From Alphaproteobacteria bacterium (GTDB lineage: Bacteria; Myxococcota_A; UBA796; UBA2385): a DNA stretch of 64,000 bases. Of this stretch, positions 8,480 to 16,431 are shown one piece after another. The notes beneath the pieces were generated by a model, which had not been told where the DNA came from, made no database searches, and saw only the letters and a program-made list of their open reading frames with translations. The first letter of the stretch is position 1; every line of letters begins with the position of its first letter. Location: NCBI GenBank assembly GCA_020632755.1, contig JACKEY010000005.1, positions 186,001 through 250,000 of the forward strand, given 5' to 3'. Position numbers and translations under genes: made by a program.

Positions 8480-9223
8480 GTGAACGAGCGCTCCCTCCGC
8501 CTGCTCCTGACCGTGCCCTTCTTCGCCGTTGCCTGCGGCGGGTCTTCGGTCGACCTGTCCACTGCCGCCGCCACGGGCGCGCCGGTCTCGGCCGAGCTCA
8601 GCCAGGGGCCGGACGGCGCCCTGCACGCCGACGTCCTGCGGGTCGCGGCCAGAGGAGGGGACGACGACGACATCGAGTGCGAGGACGGCGTGACCCCCGA
8701 GGGTGCGCCCTGCGAAGACGACGACGACGAGGAGCACGAGGACGAGGACGAGGACGACGACGATGGGGACTTCTACGACCCGCACGACGACGACGACGGC
8801 GAAGAAGCGGACGATGACGAAGAGGACGACGACGAGGAGGAGGAGGACGACGACGACGACCACGGCGGCGGCACGGCCTGCTCCTCTTCGACGGGCGCCG
8901 CCTCCTTCCTCAAGGGCAAGGTCGAGCTCGGCGCCGACGGCAAGACGCCCCACCTGTTCGGCGTGATCCTGGGGGACGCCACGGTCGCCGACGGTGACCA
9001 CGTCCTCGCCTCGGGCGCGTACGACACCGGCTGCATGGCGGTCTCCCAGCTCACCGCGGTCGACGCCGGCATGGCCCTCGGTGGCCTCTCCGAGGGCATC
9101 TCCAAGACCGGCGCCCGCACCTGGTCGCTGCAGGTCCTGGGACAGACCGTGATCGTGGATCGCGACACCCGCATCGTGGAGAGTGCGCTGCCCGTCGCAG
9201 ACGGCGAGGTCGCCGACGACTGA
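8480..9223 (+). CDS. Highly acidic lipoprotein with C-terminal DUF5666-like domain
   Basis: 247 residues from a GTG at 8480, the start that gives a lipoprotein signal (PFFAVACGG, Cys19). Residues about 60-130 are almost entirely Asp and Glu, with a His-Gly-Gly end. Residues about 135-247 form a beta-rich domain with SFLKGKVELG, VLASGAYDTGC and VIVDRDTRIV, resembling DUF5666-type repeats. The acidic belt should bind divalent cations or polycations at the cell surface. The gene has a sigma-54 promoter and lies 89 bases before a kinase/NtrC pair in the same direction, so I infer that it is a target of that pair. No RTX repeats are present. Confidence 0.72.
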   Translation: MNERSLRLLLTVPFFAVACGGSSVDLSTAAATGAPVSAELSQGPDGALHADVLRVAARGGDDDDIECEDGVTPEGAPCEDDDDEEHEDEDEDDDDGDFYDPHDDDDGEEADDDEEDDDEEEEDDDDDHGGGTACSSSTGAASFLKGKVELGADGKTPHLFGVILGDATVADGDHVLASGAYDTGCMAVSQLTAVDAGMALGGLSEGISKTGARTWSLQVLGQTVIVDRDTRIVESALPVADGEVADD

Positions 9224-9236
9224 ACCGGGTCGGATA

Positions 9237-9264
9237 GGCGGGTCGGCCGAAGGGTCGGCCCGCC
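9237..9264 (+). terminator. Strong hairpin between acidic lipoprotein and kinase genes
   Basis: GGCGGGTCGGCC (9237-9248), loop GAAG, and GGTCGGCCCGCC (9253-9264) form a 12-pair stem including two G-U pairs. No T-run follows, so it may act as a partial terminator or mRNA-stabilising element that makes the lipoprotein more abundant than the regulators. Confidence 0.5.
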
Positions 9265-9312
9265 GCTGCGCCCGGTTCCCTCCTGCCTCTTCCTCGGGAC
9301 CCCGGTCCGACC

Positions 9313-10677
9313 ATGCCTGCGAACTCCACCGGCCGCGGGGCCGGCCGCTCCTTCACGATGTCGCGGGCCATCTGGGCTGCGTCCATGCTCAGCGCCCTCG
9401 CGGCGATGGGGGCGGGCTGGCTGCTCACCAGCGAGACCTTCGAGCGCAGCCTGGAGCGCAGCGTCGCCCAGCAGGTGCGGTCGCAGGCGTCGATGGCGGC
9501 GGCCGCCCTGGTCGACGCCGACGACGCCGGCCTCGAGCGGCTGAGGTCGGCGGCGGAGCTGCGCCATGTCAGCGTCTGGGGCGACCACCAACGCGAGTCG
9601 GGTGCTCCCGCCAGCGCACCTCTCGTGGAGCTCGCCGCCGCGGCGCGCCAGGGACGGTCGACGGTCGCCTGGGCGTCGGACGACGAAGACGACCTCGCGC
9701 CGGTGGCGGCTGCATGCGCCCCCTTGCCGGTGTCCGGGTCGTCCGAGGTCGTCTGCGTCGAAGCGGATGCGTCGAGCCTCGTGGCGGCCGACGACATCGA
9801 GACCACCCTGGCGGGCATCGCCGCGCTGGTGATGGCCGTCGCCGCGGTGGCGAGCGGCGCCCTGGCCAGCGCCACCAGTCGGCCACTCCGCACGCTCGCG
9901 CGGCAGCTCGATGACGCCACGCCCGGCAGCCCCCCGGAGCGCATCTCGGTCGCGGGCCCCGCCGAGGTCCGGCACGTCGGTCGGGCCGCTGCTGCGCTCC
10001 TGTCCGCGGTGCAGACGCGGGACCAACGCCTGCAGCTGGCACACGAAGCCCAGCTGGCGCAGGTCTCCGCGATGGCGGCGGCAGTCGCCCACGAGGTCCG
10101 GAATCCCCTCAACGGCATCGCCCTGGCCATCCAGACGCTGGAGCGGGCGTCGGGGGACGACGCGGCACGCACCCGGGGCCGGGCCATCGCGCTGGTCGAC
10201 GAGCTGGACGCCATCGTCGAGCGCTTCCTCGATCTGTCCCGGCCGCCCGAGCCGGTCTTCCGCCCGGTCTCGACCGACGTGCTGCGCGAGCGTCTCGAGC
10301 TCGAGGCGAAGAGCTCCGGGCTCCTGCTCTCGTTGACGGGCCCGACCGCAGAAGTGACCTGGACCACCGACCCGGACCTGGTGCTGCAGGCCTTCCGCAA
10401 CCTGTTCCGGAACGCGCGAGAAGCCGGCGCCGGCTCTGTCTTCGTGCAGATCGAGACCGCCGGGCAGGTCGTCGCCACGGTGCACGACGACGGCCCCGGC
10501 ATCCCAGGCGAGCGCGCCGAGCGGGTGTTCGACTGGTTCCACACCTCGCGGGCGAACGGCTCGGGCCTGGGCTTGGGCGCTGCCCGACGGGCGCTGCGCG
10601 CCGTGGGCGGCGAGCTGGAGCTGGTGGCGCCGGCGCGGGCGGGCTTCCGGGCGCAGCTGGGTAGGCTGGACCCATGA
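9313..10677 (+). CDS. Membrane sensor histidine kinase (NtrB/ZraS-like)
   Basis: 454 residues. A transmembrane helix at about 18-38 and a second at about 164-186 bracket a periplasmic sensor of some 125 residues, with an acidic ASDDEDDLAP segment in it. After the second helix comes a HAMP-like stretch, then the H-box AVAHEVRNPLNG (phosphorylated H260), N-box NLFRNAREAG, G1 DDGPGIPG and G2 GSGLGLGAARRAL. The family autophosphorylates and passes phosphate to an NtrC-type regulator, encoded next with a 4-base ATGA overlap. Signal unknown; the adjacent acidic lipoprotein suggests envelope or cation stress. Confidence 0.92.
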   Translation: MPANSTGRGAGRSFTMSRAIWAASMLSALAAMGAGWLLTSETFERSLERSVAQQVRSQASMAAAALVDADDAGLERLRSAAELRHVSVWGDHQRESGAPASAPLVELAAAARQGRSTVAWASDDEDDLAPVAAACAPLPVSGSSEVVCVEADASSLVAADDIETTLAGIAALVMAVAAVASGALASATSRPLRTLARQLDDATPGSPPERISVAGPAEVRHVGRAAAALLSAVQTRDQRLQLAHEAQLAQVSAMAAAVAHEVRNPLNGIALAIQTLERASGDDAARTRGRAIALVDELDAIVERFLDLSRPPEPVFRPVSTDVLRERLELEAKSSGLLLSLTGPTAEVTWTTDPDLVLQAFRNLFRNAREAGAGSVFVQIETAGQVVATVHDDGPGIPGERAERVFDWFHTSRANGSGLGLGAARRALRAVGGELELVAPARAGFRAQLGRLDP

Positions 10678-12020
10678 GCGGCAGTCGCATCCTCGTCATC
10701 GACGACCACACGCAGAGCGCGGAGCTGCTGGTCGAGGCGCTGTGCTTCGAGGGCTACGACGCCCGGGCCTTCGCCGACGGCGCGGCGGGCATGGCCTGGC
10801 TGCGCCGCGAGGGCGCGGACGTCGTGCTGACGGACCTGCGCATGGCCGGCATGGACGGGATCGAGGTCCTCGGTCAGGTGCAGGCGATCGACGACGCCGT
10901 GCCGGTCATGATCCTGACCGCGCACGCGACGCTCGACAGCGCGGTGCGCGCGACCCGCGGTGGCGCCTTCGCCTTCATCACCAAGCCCGTGAAGCTGCCC
11001 CACCTGCTCGTCCAGGTGCGCAACGCAGCGACGCAGTGCCGGCTCGCACGCTCCGTCGCCGGGGCCGACCGCGGAGACTCCGACCCGATCATCGGCGGGT
11101 CGGCCGCGCTGCTGCGTGCCCTGGCGATCGCGGACCGCGCGGCCCGCAGTGACGCCTCCGTCCTGATCACTGGCGAGAGTGGGACCGGCAAGGAGCTGTT
11201 CGCACGGCGCATCCACGCGCGCGGCGCCCGGGGCGCGCGGCGGTTCGTCGCCGTGAACTGCGGGGCGATCCCAGACAGCCTGATTGAGTCCGAGCTGTTC
11301 GGACACGTCCGTGGCGCGTTCACGGGCGCCGATCGCGATCGCGAGGGGCTGGTCGAAGCCGCGCACGGCGGCACGCTGTTCCTGGACGAGATCGGTGAGC
11401 TGAGCGCGGGGGCGCAGACCCGACTGCTCCGGTTCCTGCAGGAGGGCAGCTACCGCCGCGTCGGCGAGTCCCGGGACCGGCAGGCCGATGTGCGGGTGGT
11501 CGCGGCGACCCACCGCACGCTGCCGAGCGCCGACTTCCGCGAAGACCTGTACTACCGGCTGAACGTGGTGCCGGTGCAGCTCCCGCCCCTGCGGGCGCGC
11601 CCCGACGACGTCCCCCTGTTGCTCGGCGCGGCGCTGGCGCCGGCCTGCGGCCGCCAGGCCCGACCGGTGCTGCGGCTGTCGCGAGACGCCTGCGACGCCC
11701 TGCTGCGCTACCGCTGGCCCGGCAACGTGCGCGAGCTGTTCAACCTGGCAGAGCGCATGGCCGTGCTGTGCCCGTCGGACGTCATCGAGCTCGAAGACCT
11801 CCCCGCCGAGATGAGCCGGGGGGACGACGACGGGGACGCGGTGCGCCTGCCCACCGGAGACTTCGACCTGCAGCTGTTCCTGGAGGGCATCGAGAGCAGG
11901 GCCCTGCGGCGGGCCCTGGACCGTGCCGGCGGCGTGAAGGCCCACGCCGCGGCGTCGCTGGGGCTGGAGCGGAACACCTTCCGCTACAAGCTGGCCAAGT
12001 ACGGCATCGACGACGAGTGA
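10674..12020 (+). CDS. Sigma-54-dependent response regulator (NtrC family)
   Basis: 448 residues in the classic three-part order. The receiver domain (1-120) has D10/D11, phospho-acceptor D54 (LTDLRM) and K104. The AAA+ domain (about 138-365) has Walker A GESGTGKE (167-174), the sigma-54-contacting loop GAFTGA (214-219), Walker B TLFLDE (234-239) and RWPGNVREL. The C-terminal Fis-type helix-turn-helix (about 408-445) ends with ERNTFRYKLAKYGI. It should activate sigma-54 promoters after phosphorylation by the kinase at 9313; the -24/-12 site at 8411 is the nearest candidate target. Confidence 0.96.
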   Translation: MSGSRILVIDDHTQSAELLVEALCFEGYDARAFADGAAGMAWLRREGADVVLTDLRMAGMDGIEVLGQVQAIDDAVPVMILTAHATLDSAVRATRGGAFAFITKPVKLPHLLVQVRNAATQCRLARSVAGADRGDSDPIIGGSAALLRALAIADRAARSDASVLITGESGTGKELFARRIHARGARGARRFVAVNCGAIPDSLIESELFGHVRGAFTGADRDREGLVEAAHGGTLFLDEIGELSAGAQTRLLRFLQEGSYRRVGESRDRQADVRVVAATHRTLPSADFREDLYYRLNVVPVQLPPLRARPDDVPLLLGAALAPACGRQARPVLRLSRDACDALLRYRWPGNVRELFNLAERMAVLCPSDVIELEDLPAEMSRGDDDGDAVRLPTGDFDLQLFLEGIESRALRRALDRAGGVKAHAAASLGLERNTFRYKLAKYGIDDE

Positions 12021-12024
12021 TCGA

Positions 12025-12058
12025 GGTGCCGGCCATCCGGCACCCTGGCGCCTCTTCC
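12025..12058 (+). terminator. Likely terminator after the regulator gene
   Basis: GGTGCCGG (12025-12032), loop CCAT and CCGGCACC (12037-12044) make a perfect 8-pair stem five bases after the stop codon, followed by CTGGCGCCTCTT, only weakly T-rich. It would end the lipoprotein-kinase-regulator transcript. Confidence 0.5.
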
Positions 12059-12140
12059 GTCACCCCCTCCAGTAATGGCAGGCGCTTGCGCTGGCACAGC
12101 GCGTGGATCGGGCCCGGGCTCCTCTCCCCCGGAGCCCTCC

Positions 12141-12653
12141 ATGCCCCTCCTGCTGCTCGTCCTCGCCTGCCAACCCTTGCGTCCATTGCCCGACGCTGCG
12201 CTTCCTCCCGACACCCTGTTGCTGCGGGAGTGGTTCGCGCCCCCCGGAGCCGAGCGCACGCTGGGCCGCCGGGAGCGCATCGACGCCGACGGCTGCTGGA
12301 CGCAGGCCCCCAACAGCCTGCTCGTGGTCCAGGACCCGGCGCTGGTGGGGGCGATCGCTGCTCCGCTGTGGCTCAACGGCCGGTTCGACGACGCGCCGTG
12401 GTTCTGCCTGGACGAGGGGCAGCGCCGCCGGCTCGAGGACGCGCTGCGCACGCTGCCGCCGGGGACGTCGGACCAGGTGAGGGCGTCGGGCGTGGTCGAG
12501 CGGTGGACCGCGGTGGTGGACGGCCGGCCCGTCGGCGTCGCTTTTCCCCTGGAGCGACCCGATGCCAGCGTGGTGCTCGCGCAGCAGACCCTGTGGTCGC
12601 TGGCGTCCGAAGGCGCCTGGGCGAACACGCCGGAAGAAGATCTCTCGCGGTGA
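12141..12653 (+). CDS. Small putative lipoprotein, unrecognised
   Basis: 170 residues from the ATG at 12141, chosen because CCGGAG precedes it and it begins with a short lipoprotein signal (LLLLVLACQ). The mature protein has WFAPPG, a Trp-rich middle (APLWLNG, DDAPWFCLDEG) and no domain I can name. It stands alone between the regulator's terminator and the initiator tRNA gene. Confidence 0.55.
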   Translation: MPLLLLVLACQPLRPLPDAALPPDTLLLREWFAPPGAERTLGRRERIDADGCWTQAPNSLLVVQDPALVGAIAAPLWLNGRFDDAPWFCLDEGQRRRLEDALRTLPPGTSDQVRASGVVERWTAVVDGRPVGVAFPLERPDASVVLAQQTLWSLASEGAWANTPEEDLSR

Positions 12654-12749
12654 CCTTGCGTGGATCACCGGCGCGGATTACTTCGTCGAAGTCGCGAGGG
12701 CGGGAACGTCCTCTCCCCCCGGTCCCTGACCAGGATCGGCGCGACTTGA

Positions 12750-12826
<77 letters not shown>

Positions 12827-12833
12827 CTTCGAG

Positions 12834-12860
12834 ACCCGCTTCCTCACGGAAGCGGGTTTC
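12834..12860 (+). terminator. Rho-independent terminator of the initiator tRNA
   Basis: ACCCGCTTCC (12834-12843), loop TCAC, GGAAGCGGGT (12848-12857), then TTCTTCG: a perfect 10-pair stem eight bases after the tRNA with a short T-rich tail. Confidence 0.85.
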
Positions 12861-12910
12861 TTCGTCTCGACCCTCGGCACCGTTCGAGGCGTCGCCACGC
12901 CCCCCGAGAC

Positions 12911-12938
12911 GAAACGACCCGCGCAGCGGGCGCGGGTC
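12911..12938 (-). terminator. map: Terminator of map on the - strand
   Basis: GACCCGCGC (12916-12924) pairs with GCGCGGGTC (12930-12938) around a 5-base loop. Read on the - strand the stem is followed by GTTTCGTC, a modest T-rich tail, 47 bases beyond the map stop codon. Confidence 0.65.
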
Positions 12939-12984
12939 TCGGGTCGGGCCCTCGGTCTGGCGCAGCCCCGCGGCCGCCGCCGGA

Positions 12985-13848
12985 TCAGTCTTCGTCGTCG
13001 GCGGGAGGCGGGGCCTGGCCGGGCTGCCAGCAGGACAGGGGGCCCAGGCGGGCCCAGTCCTTGTCCTCGCTGTTGACGACGGGGCCGCGGCGCCGGGTGA
13101 GCACGTCGCAGCCGTCGTCGGTCACGACGATCGTGTGCTCGAACTGGGCCGAGAGCTGGCGGTCCTGGGTCAGCACGGTCCAGCCGTCGTCGAGGTGGTC
13201 GATCTCGTGGGTGCCCAGGTTGATCATCGGCTCGACCGTGAAGGTCATGCCCTTGCGCAGGCGCGTGCCTTCGCCGGGGCGGCCGTAGTGCGGCACGCTG
13301 GGTTCGGCGTGGAAGACCCGACCGATGCCGTGGCCGGTGTAGCTGCGGACCACGCTGCAGCCCTTGCTCTCGGCGAAGGCCTGGATGGCGGCGCCGATGT
13401 GGCCGATGGTGTTGCCGGGCTTGATCTGCTGCAAGCCGATCTCGAGCGACTCGCGGGCGACCTCGACGACGTGGCGGGCCAGGGGGCTGGGCTCGCCGAC
13501 GTAGAAGGTGACGCTGGTGTCGCCGTGGAAGCCCCGGCGCTTCGGATAGATCGTCGTCACGTCGACGTTGACGATGTCGCCGTCCTGGAGCACCTGGGGC
13601 CCCGGGATGCCGTGGCAGACGACCTCATTGATGCTGGTGCAGACGCTCTTGGGGAAGCCCCGGTAGTTCAGCGGCGCGGGGATCGCGTCGTGGTCGAGGG
13701 TGTACTCGTGCACCAGCCGGTTGAGCTCCTCGGTCGTGACGCCGGGACGGACGTGCTCGCCGATCATCAGCAGCGTGTCGGCCGCCAGCTGGCAGGCCTT
13801 GCGCATCTGGCGGATCTCCTTGGCGCTGTGGATGACGGCGCGGCCCAT
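12985..13848 (-). CDS. map: Methionine aminopeptidase, type I
   Basis: 287 residues; removes the initiator Met from new proteins in the cytoplasm. The five metal ligands of the pita-bread fold are visible: Asp in NVDVT, Asp in FHGDTS, His in TGHGIGR, Glu in TVEPMI and Glu in QFEHTI. INEVVCHGIPG is the usual substrate-pocket region. A C-terminal extension of about 35 residues (after DVLTRR) carries a lone Cys and Asp/Glu end and is not part of the core. The ATG is preceded by CTCCGGAG. The gene lies downstream of dksA on the same strand, 82 bases apart. Confidence 0.97.
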   Translation of the reverse strand: MGRAVIHSAKEIRQMRKACQLAADTLLMIGEHVRPGVTTEELNRLVHEYTLDHDAIPAPLNYRGFPKSVCTSINEVVCHGIPGPQVLQDGDIVNVDVTTIYPKRRGFHGDTSVTFYVGEPSPLARHVVEVARESLEIGLQQIKPGNTIGHIGAAIQAFAESKGCSVVRSYTGHGIGRVFHAEPSVPHYGRPGEGTRLRKGMTFTVEPMINLGTHEIDHLDDGWTVLTQDRQLSAQFEHTIVVTDDGCDVLTRRRGPVVNSEDKDWARLGPLSCWQPGQAPPPADDED

Positions 13849-13887
13849 GGCGGCTCCGGAGGCAGGAGGGGAGGGGAGGACGCACGA

Positions 13888-13911
13888 AGGCCGACCCGAG
13901 GGGGCCGGCCT
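13888..13911 (-). terminator. Hairpin between dksA and map
   Basis: AGGCCG (13888-13893) pairs with CGGCCT (13906-13911), with a 12-base GC-rich loop that can pair further. No clear T-run follows on the - strand. It may partly end dksA transcripts. Confidence 0.35.
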
Positions 13912-13930
13912 GCGAAGAGAGAGGAGGGGC

Positions 13931-14344
13931 TCAGAAGGCGCGGTCGCCGCGCTCGAGCTGCTCTGCCTGGGTCTTGCAGTCGATGCAGACGCGGGCGACG
14001 GGGCGCACCATCAGGCGCTTGAAGCCGATGGGCTCGCCGCAGCTCTCGCAGATGCCGTACTCGCGCTCGCTGATGCACTCCAGCGCGTACTTGATCTTGC
14101 TGAGCATGCGCCGCTCGCGACCCGCCAGGCGGAGCGAGAAGTCGCGGTCGGACTCGCTGGTCGCCACGTCGAGGCTGTCGGCGTCCTGATCCCGCTCGCG
14201 GGTCAGCTCGGACAGGTTGTTCTGGGCCGCGTCCAGCAGCTCGTTGGCCTGATCCACCAGGATGGTGTGCAGCTCGAAGAGTTCCTGGGGGCTCAGGTAC
14301 TCGTCGGCGGGGAGCTCGGAGGGGTCCTTGACGTGATCGAGCAT
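13931..14344 (-). CDS. dksA: DksA/TraR family RNA polymerase-binding regulator
   Basis: 137 residues. The coiled-coil tip carries the DxxDxA motif (DSLDVA) essential in DksA, followed by the FSLRL helix and GRERR; the C-terminal zinc finger is complete (CESC and CIDC). DksA binds the RNA polymerase secondary channel and with ppGpp adjusts transcription during starvation. The N-terminal SPQELFELHTILV helix is also family-like. The start has GAGGAG upstream. It is the first gene of a short - strand pair with map. Confidence 0.93.
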   Translation of the reverse strand: MLDHVKDPSELPADEYLSPQELFELHTILVDQANELLDAAQNNLSELTRERDQDADSLDVATSESDRDFSLRLAGRERRMLSKIKYALECISEREYGICESCGEPIGFKRLMVRPVARVCIDCKTQAEQLERGDRAF

Positions 14345-14450
14345 GGAGGCTCCTCAGGGGGGGTGACGGCGCGCGATGCTAACCGCCGATCCGGGGACCG
14401 GAAAGCCATGGGCGGACATTGTCCCACGCGGCCGAGGACGGGGCGCTCGC

Positions 14451-15659
14451 TCAGCGGGAGTGAGTGACCATGGCGCCGACGGACGCGATGCCGGCCTCGC
14501 TGAGCCCGGCGGCGGACAGGCGGGCCTTGAGCGCCCACGGCGCCCGGGCGTACATCGCGAGCATCGCGGCCCCGGCTCGGCGGGGGCTGGTCGTTCCCGC
14601 CAGGAACGGGCGCCAGTGACGGTCGGGCAGGGACAGGAAGGTCGAGAAGAACTGGTGGGTGAGGGGAAGGTCGAGATCGAGGAGGGTCTCGCGGCCGAAA
14701 GCGAGCACCGACCACAAGGCGCGACGCTCGGCGGGCCACACGGCGTCCCAGGCCCGCAGGGCGCGCTCGGCCGGCGCGCCCGACCCGGTGAGCGCCGCGA
14801 CGACGGCGGGCGCGGCGGACAGCGAAGCGACGACGCTGTAGCCGGTGGCCGGGTGCACCATGCTGGCGGCGCCACCCAGGGCCACGACCCGCTGGGCGGC
14901 CGGCAGGGGCGCGTCCATCGGGATGACGCACCACTCCGTCTCGTGCTGCGCCGTGGGGCGGATCCCCATCGCGGCCAGCCGGCGCTGCAGCCGCTCCCGC
15001 AGCAGCGCCTGGGGCACGGTGGGGCGGGCGGCCAGGGCGGTCTCCTCGACGAACACGCGGCGGGGGCCGAGCGGCAGGGCGTAGAGGAAGGTCGGCGGGC
15101 CTTCGCCTCCGACCGGCGCGCTGCGGAAGTCCATCCACGCCAGCTCGCCCTCGGCCCACGGGTGCTCCTCGACCTCGAGCAGCTCTCCCCAGGCCGTCTG
15201 GAAGGCGCTCGCGGGTGGACCGTCGCGGGCGATCAGCGCGGGGCGGTGGCCGCTGCAGTCGCAGACCAGGGCGGCCCGCACGACTCCGCCGTCGGAGAGC
15301 GACACGGTGCTGCCATCGTCGTCGTGCTGCGCCCCGGCGGCGCGACCGGGGCGGACCGAGCCGCCGGCGGCCGCGAGCCGGTCGAGCAGGCTGCTGCGCA
15401 GGGTGAAGCGGTCGAGCTGGCCGTAGACACGCCCGACGACGAGGGTGGCGCCGTCGGTGTGCACCAGCGGGCGGGCCCAGCGGCGCGCGAGGGGCAGGCC
15501 CAGCGCGTCGGCTTCGTCGGCCCACAGCCCGTAGTTGGCCGGCCAGCCGGCCGCCGGGTCCGGGTCGAGGACCTCGGTGCGCAGCCCGGCCTCGGCGGCG
15601 GCCGCCGCCAGCGAGAGCCCGGCAGGCCCGGCGCCGACCACCAGCAGATCGAGGGACAT
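14451..15659 (-). CDS. crtL: Lycopene beta-cyclase, CrtL (plant/cyanobacterial) type
   Basis: 402 residues from the ATG at 15659; the frame is open upstream but runs into the pseudouridine synthase gene. N-terminal FAD-binding VVGAGPAGL and then GWPANYGLWADE, which parallels the WP-NNYGVW-DE segment of CrtL/LcyB enzymes. VFVEETALAARP and SMVHPATGYSV are further cyclase signatures. The enzyme forms beta-rings on lycopene to give carotenes. Cultured myxobacteria are best known for the split CrtYc/CrtYd cyclase, so a CrtL type is noteworthy. No other crt gene is close. It starts 26 bases after the upstream gene's stop. Confidence 0.88.
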   Translation of the reverse strand: MSLDLLVVGAGPAGLSLAAAAAEAGLRTEVLDPDPAAGWPANYGLWADEADALGLPLARRWARPLVHTDGATLVVGRVYGQLDRFTLRSSLLDRLAAAGGSVRPGRAAGAQHDDDGSTVSLSDGGVVRAALVCDCSGHRPALIARDGPPASAFQTAWGELLEVEEHPWAEGELAWMDFRSAPVGGEGPPTFLYALPLGPRRVFVEETALAARPTVPQALLRERLQRRLAAMGIRPTAQHETEWCVIPMDAPLPAAQRVVALGGAASMVHPATGYSVVASLSAAPAVVAALTGSGAPAERALRAWDAVWPAERRALWSVLAFGRETLLDLDLPLTHQFFSTFLSLPDRHWRPFLAGTTSPRRAGAAMLAMYARAPWALKARLSAAGLSEAGIASVGAMVTHSR

Positions 15660-15685
15660 GTGCGGGCTGTATCGGGGCGCGGGGC

Positions 15686-16384
15686 TCAGTCGACCCGGAT
15701 CGACTCGAGGTGGGCCAGGTGGCGTTCCAGGGCCGGCGGCAGCGGGCTCTCGAAGATGGTCTCGTCGGGCAGCTGCAGGGCCAGGGCGTGCAGCCACAGC
15801 CGGCCCGGAAAGGCCGGCACGGCGCGGAACCGCGGCGGGGGGTAGCGCTCGTCGCCCACGATGGCGTGGCCGATGCCCTGCATGTGGCGGCGGATCTGGT
15901 GCTTGCGACCGGACTCGATGCGCACCTGGACGAGCGTGAAGGCGCCGATCCACTCGAGCATGCGGTAGCGGGTGACGGCCTGCAGCGGGCGACCGCGGCG
16001 GGCGTCCTGCAGCGGGCGGCGGATGATGCCCTTGCGCCGCGTGCGGCCGTGGACCAGGGCGATGTACAGCCGGTGGATCTCGCCGTCGGCCAGCCACTGG
16101 CTGACCTGGCCGCGGACCTGGGGGTCGGGCGCGCACAGCACGACGCCGGATGCCGGCGAGTCCAGGCGGTGGATCGGACGGGTGCCGGCCGGCACGCCGT
16201 CGGTGCTGTCCAGCCACGAGATCAGGTCGCCGCCTTCGGGCTCGCCGTCGCGGCGGGTGGCGGGGTGGACCCGCATGCCGGCGGGCTTGTGCACCGCGAT
16301 GATGCCCTGGTGCTCGCCGATGATGGCGGGCGTGGTGTCGGGGCCGGAGGTCACGGGGATGGGGGCGTCGATCGAGGAGGGCAT
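15686..16384 (-). CDS. RluA-family RNA pseudouridine synthase
   Basis: 232 residues. The catalytic motif HRLDSPASG (D75) is the RluA/TruC HRLD-x-x-(T/A)SG signature, with VHKPAGM at 31-37 and the RIESGRKHQIRRH segment typical of this family. No S4 domain is present, and the length fits the shorter TruC/RluC-like members. It isomerises uridine in rRNA or tRNA; the exact site cannot be told. It sits upstream of crtL on the same strand. Confidence 0.93.
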   Translation of the reverse strand: MPSSIDAPIPVTSGPDTTPAIIGEHQGIIAVHKPAGMRVHPATRRDGEPEGGDLISWLDSTDGVPAGTRPIHRLDSPASGVVLCAPDPQVRGQVSQWLADGEIHRLYIALVHGRTRRKGIIRRPLQDARRGRPLQAVTRYRMLEWIGAFTLVQVRIESGRKHQIRRHMQGIGHAIVGDERYPPPRFRAVPAFPGRLWLHALALQLPDETIFESPLPPALERHLAHLESIRVD

Positions 16385-16431
16385 CGGGTCCGGTTAGCGC
16401 CGCCGGAGGCCCGGGGCCAGCGTCCCCGCGG

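Noticed and set aside
8700..8870. RTX calcium-binding repeats or a CRISPR-like repeat in the GAC/GAG-rich stretch
   Set aside because: The repeat is irregular, encodes Asp/Glu without GGxGxD nonapeptides, and lies within one reading frame of the acidic lipoprotein. No spacer structure exists.
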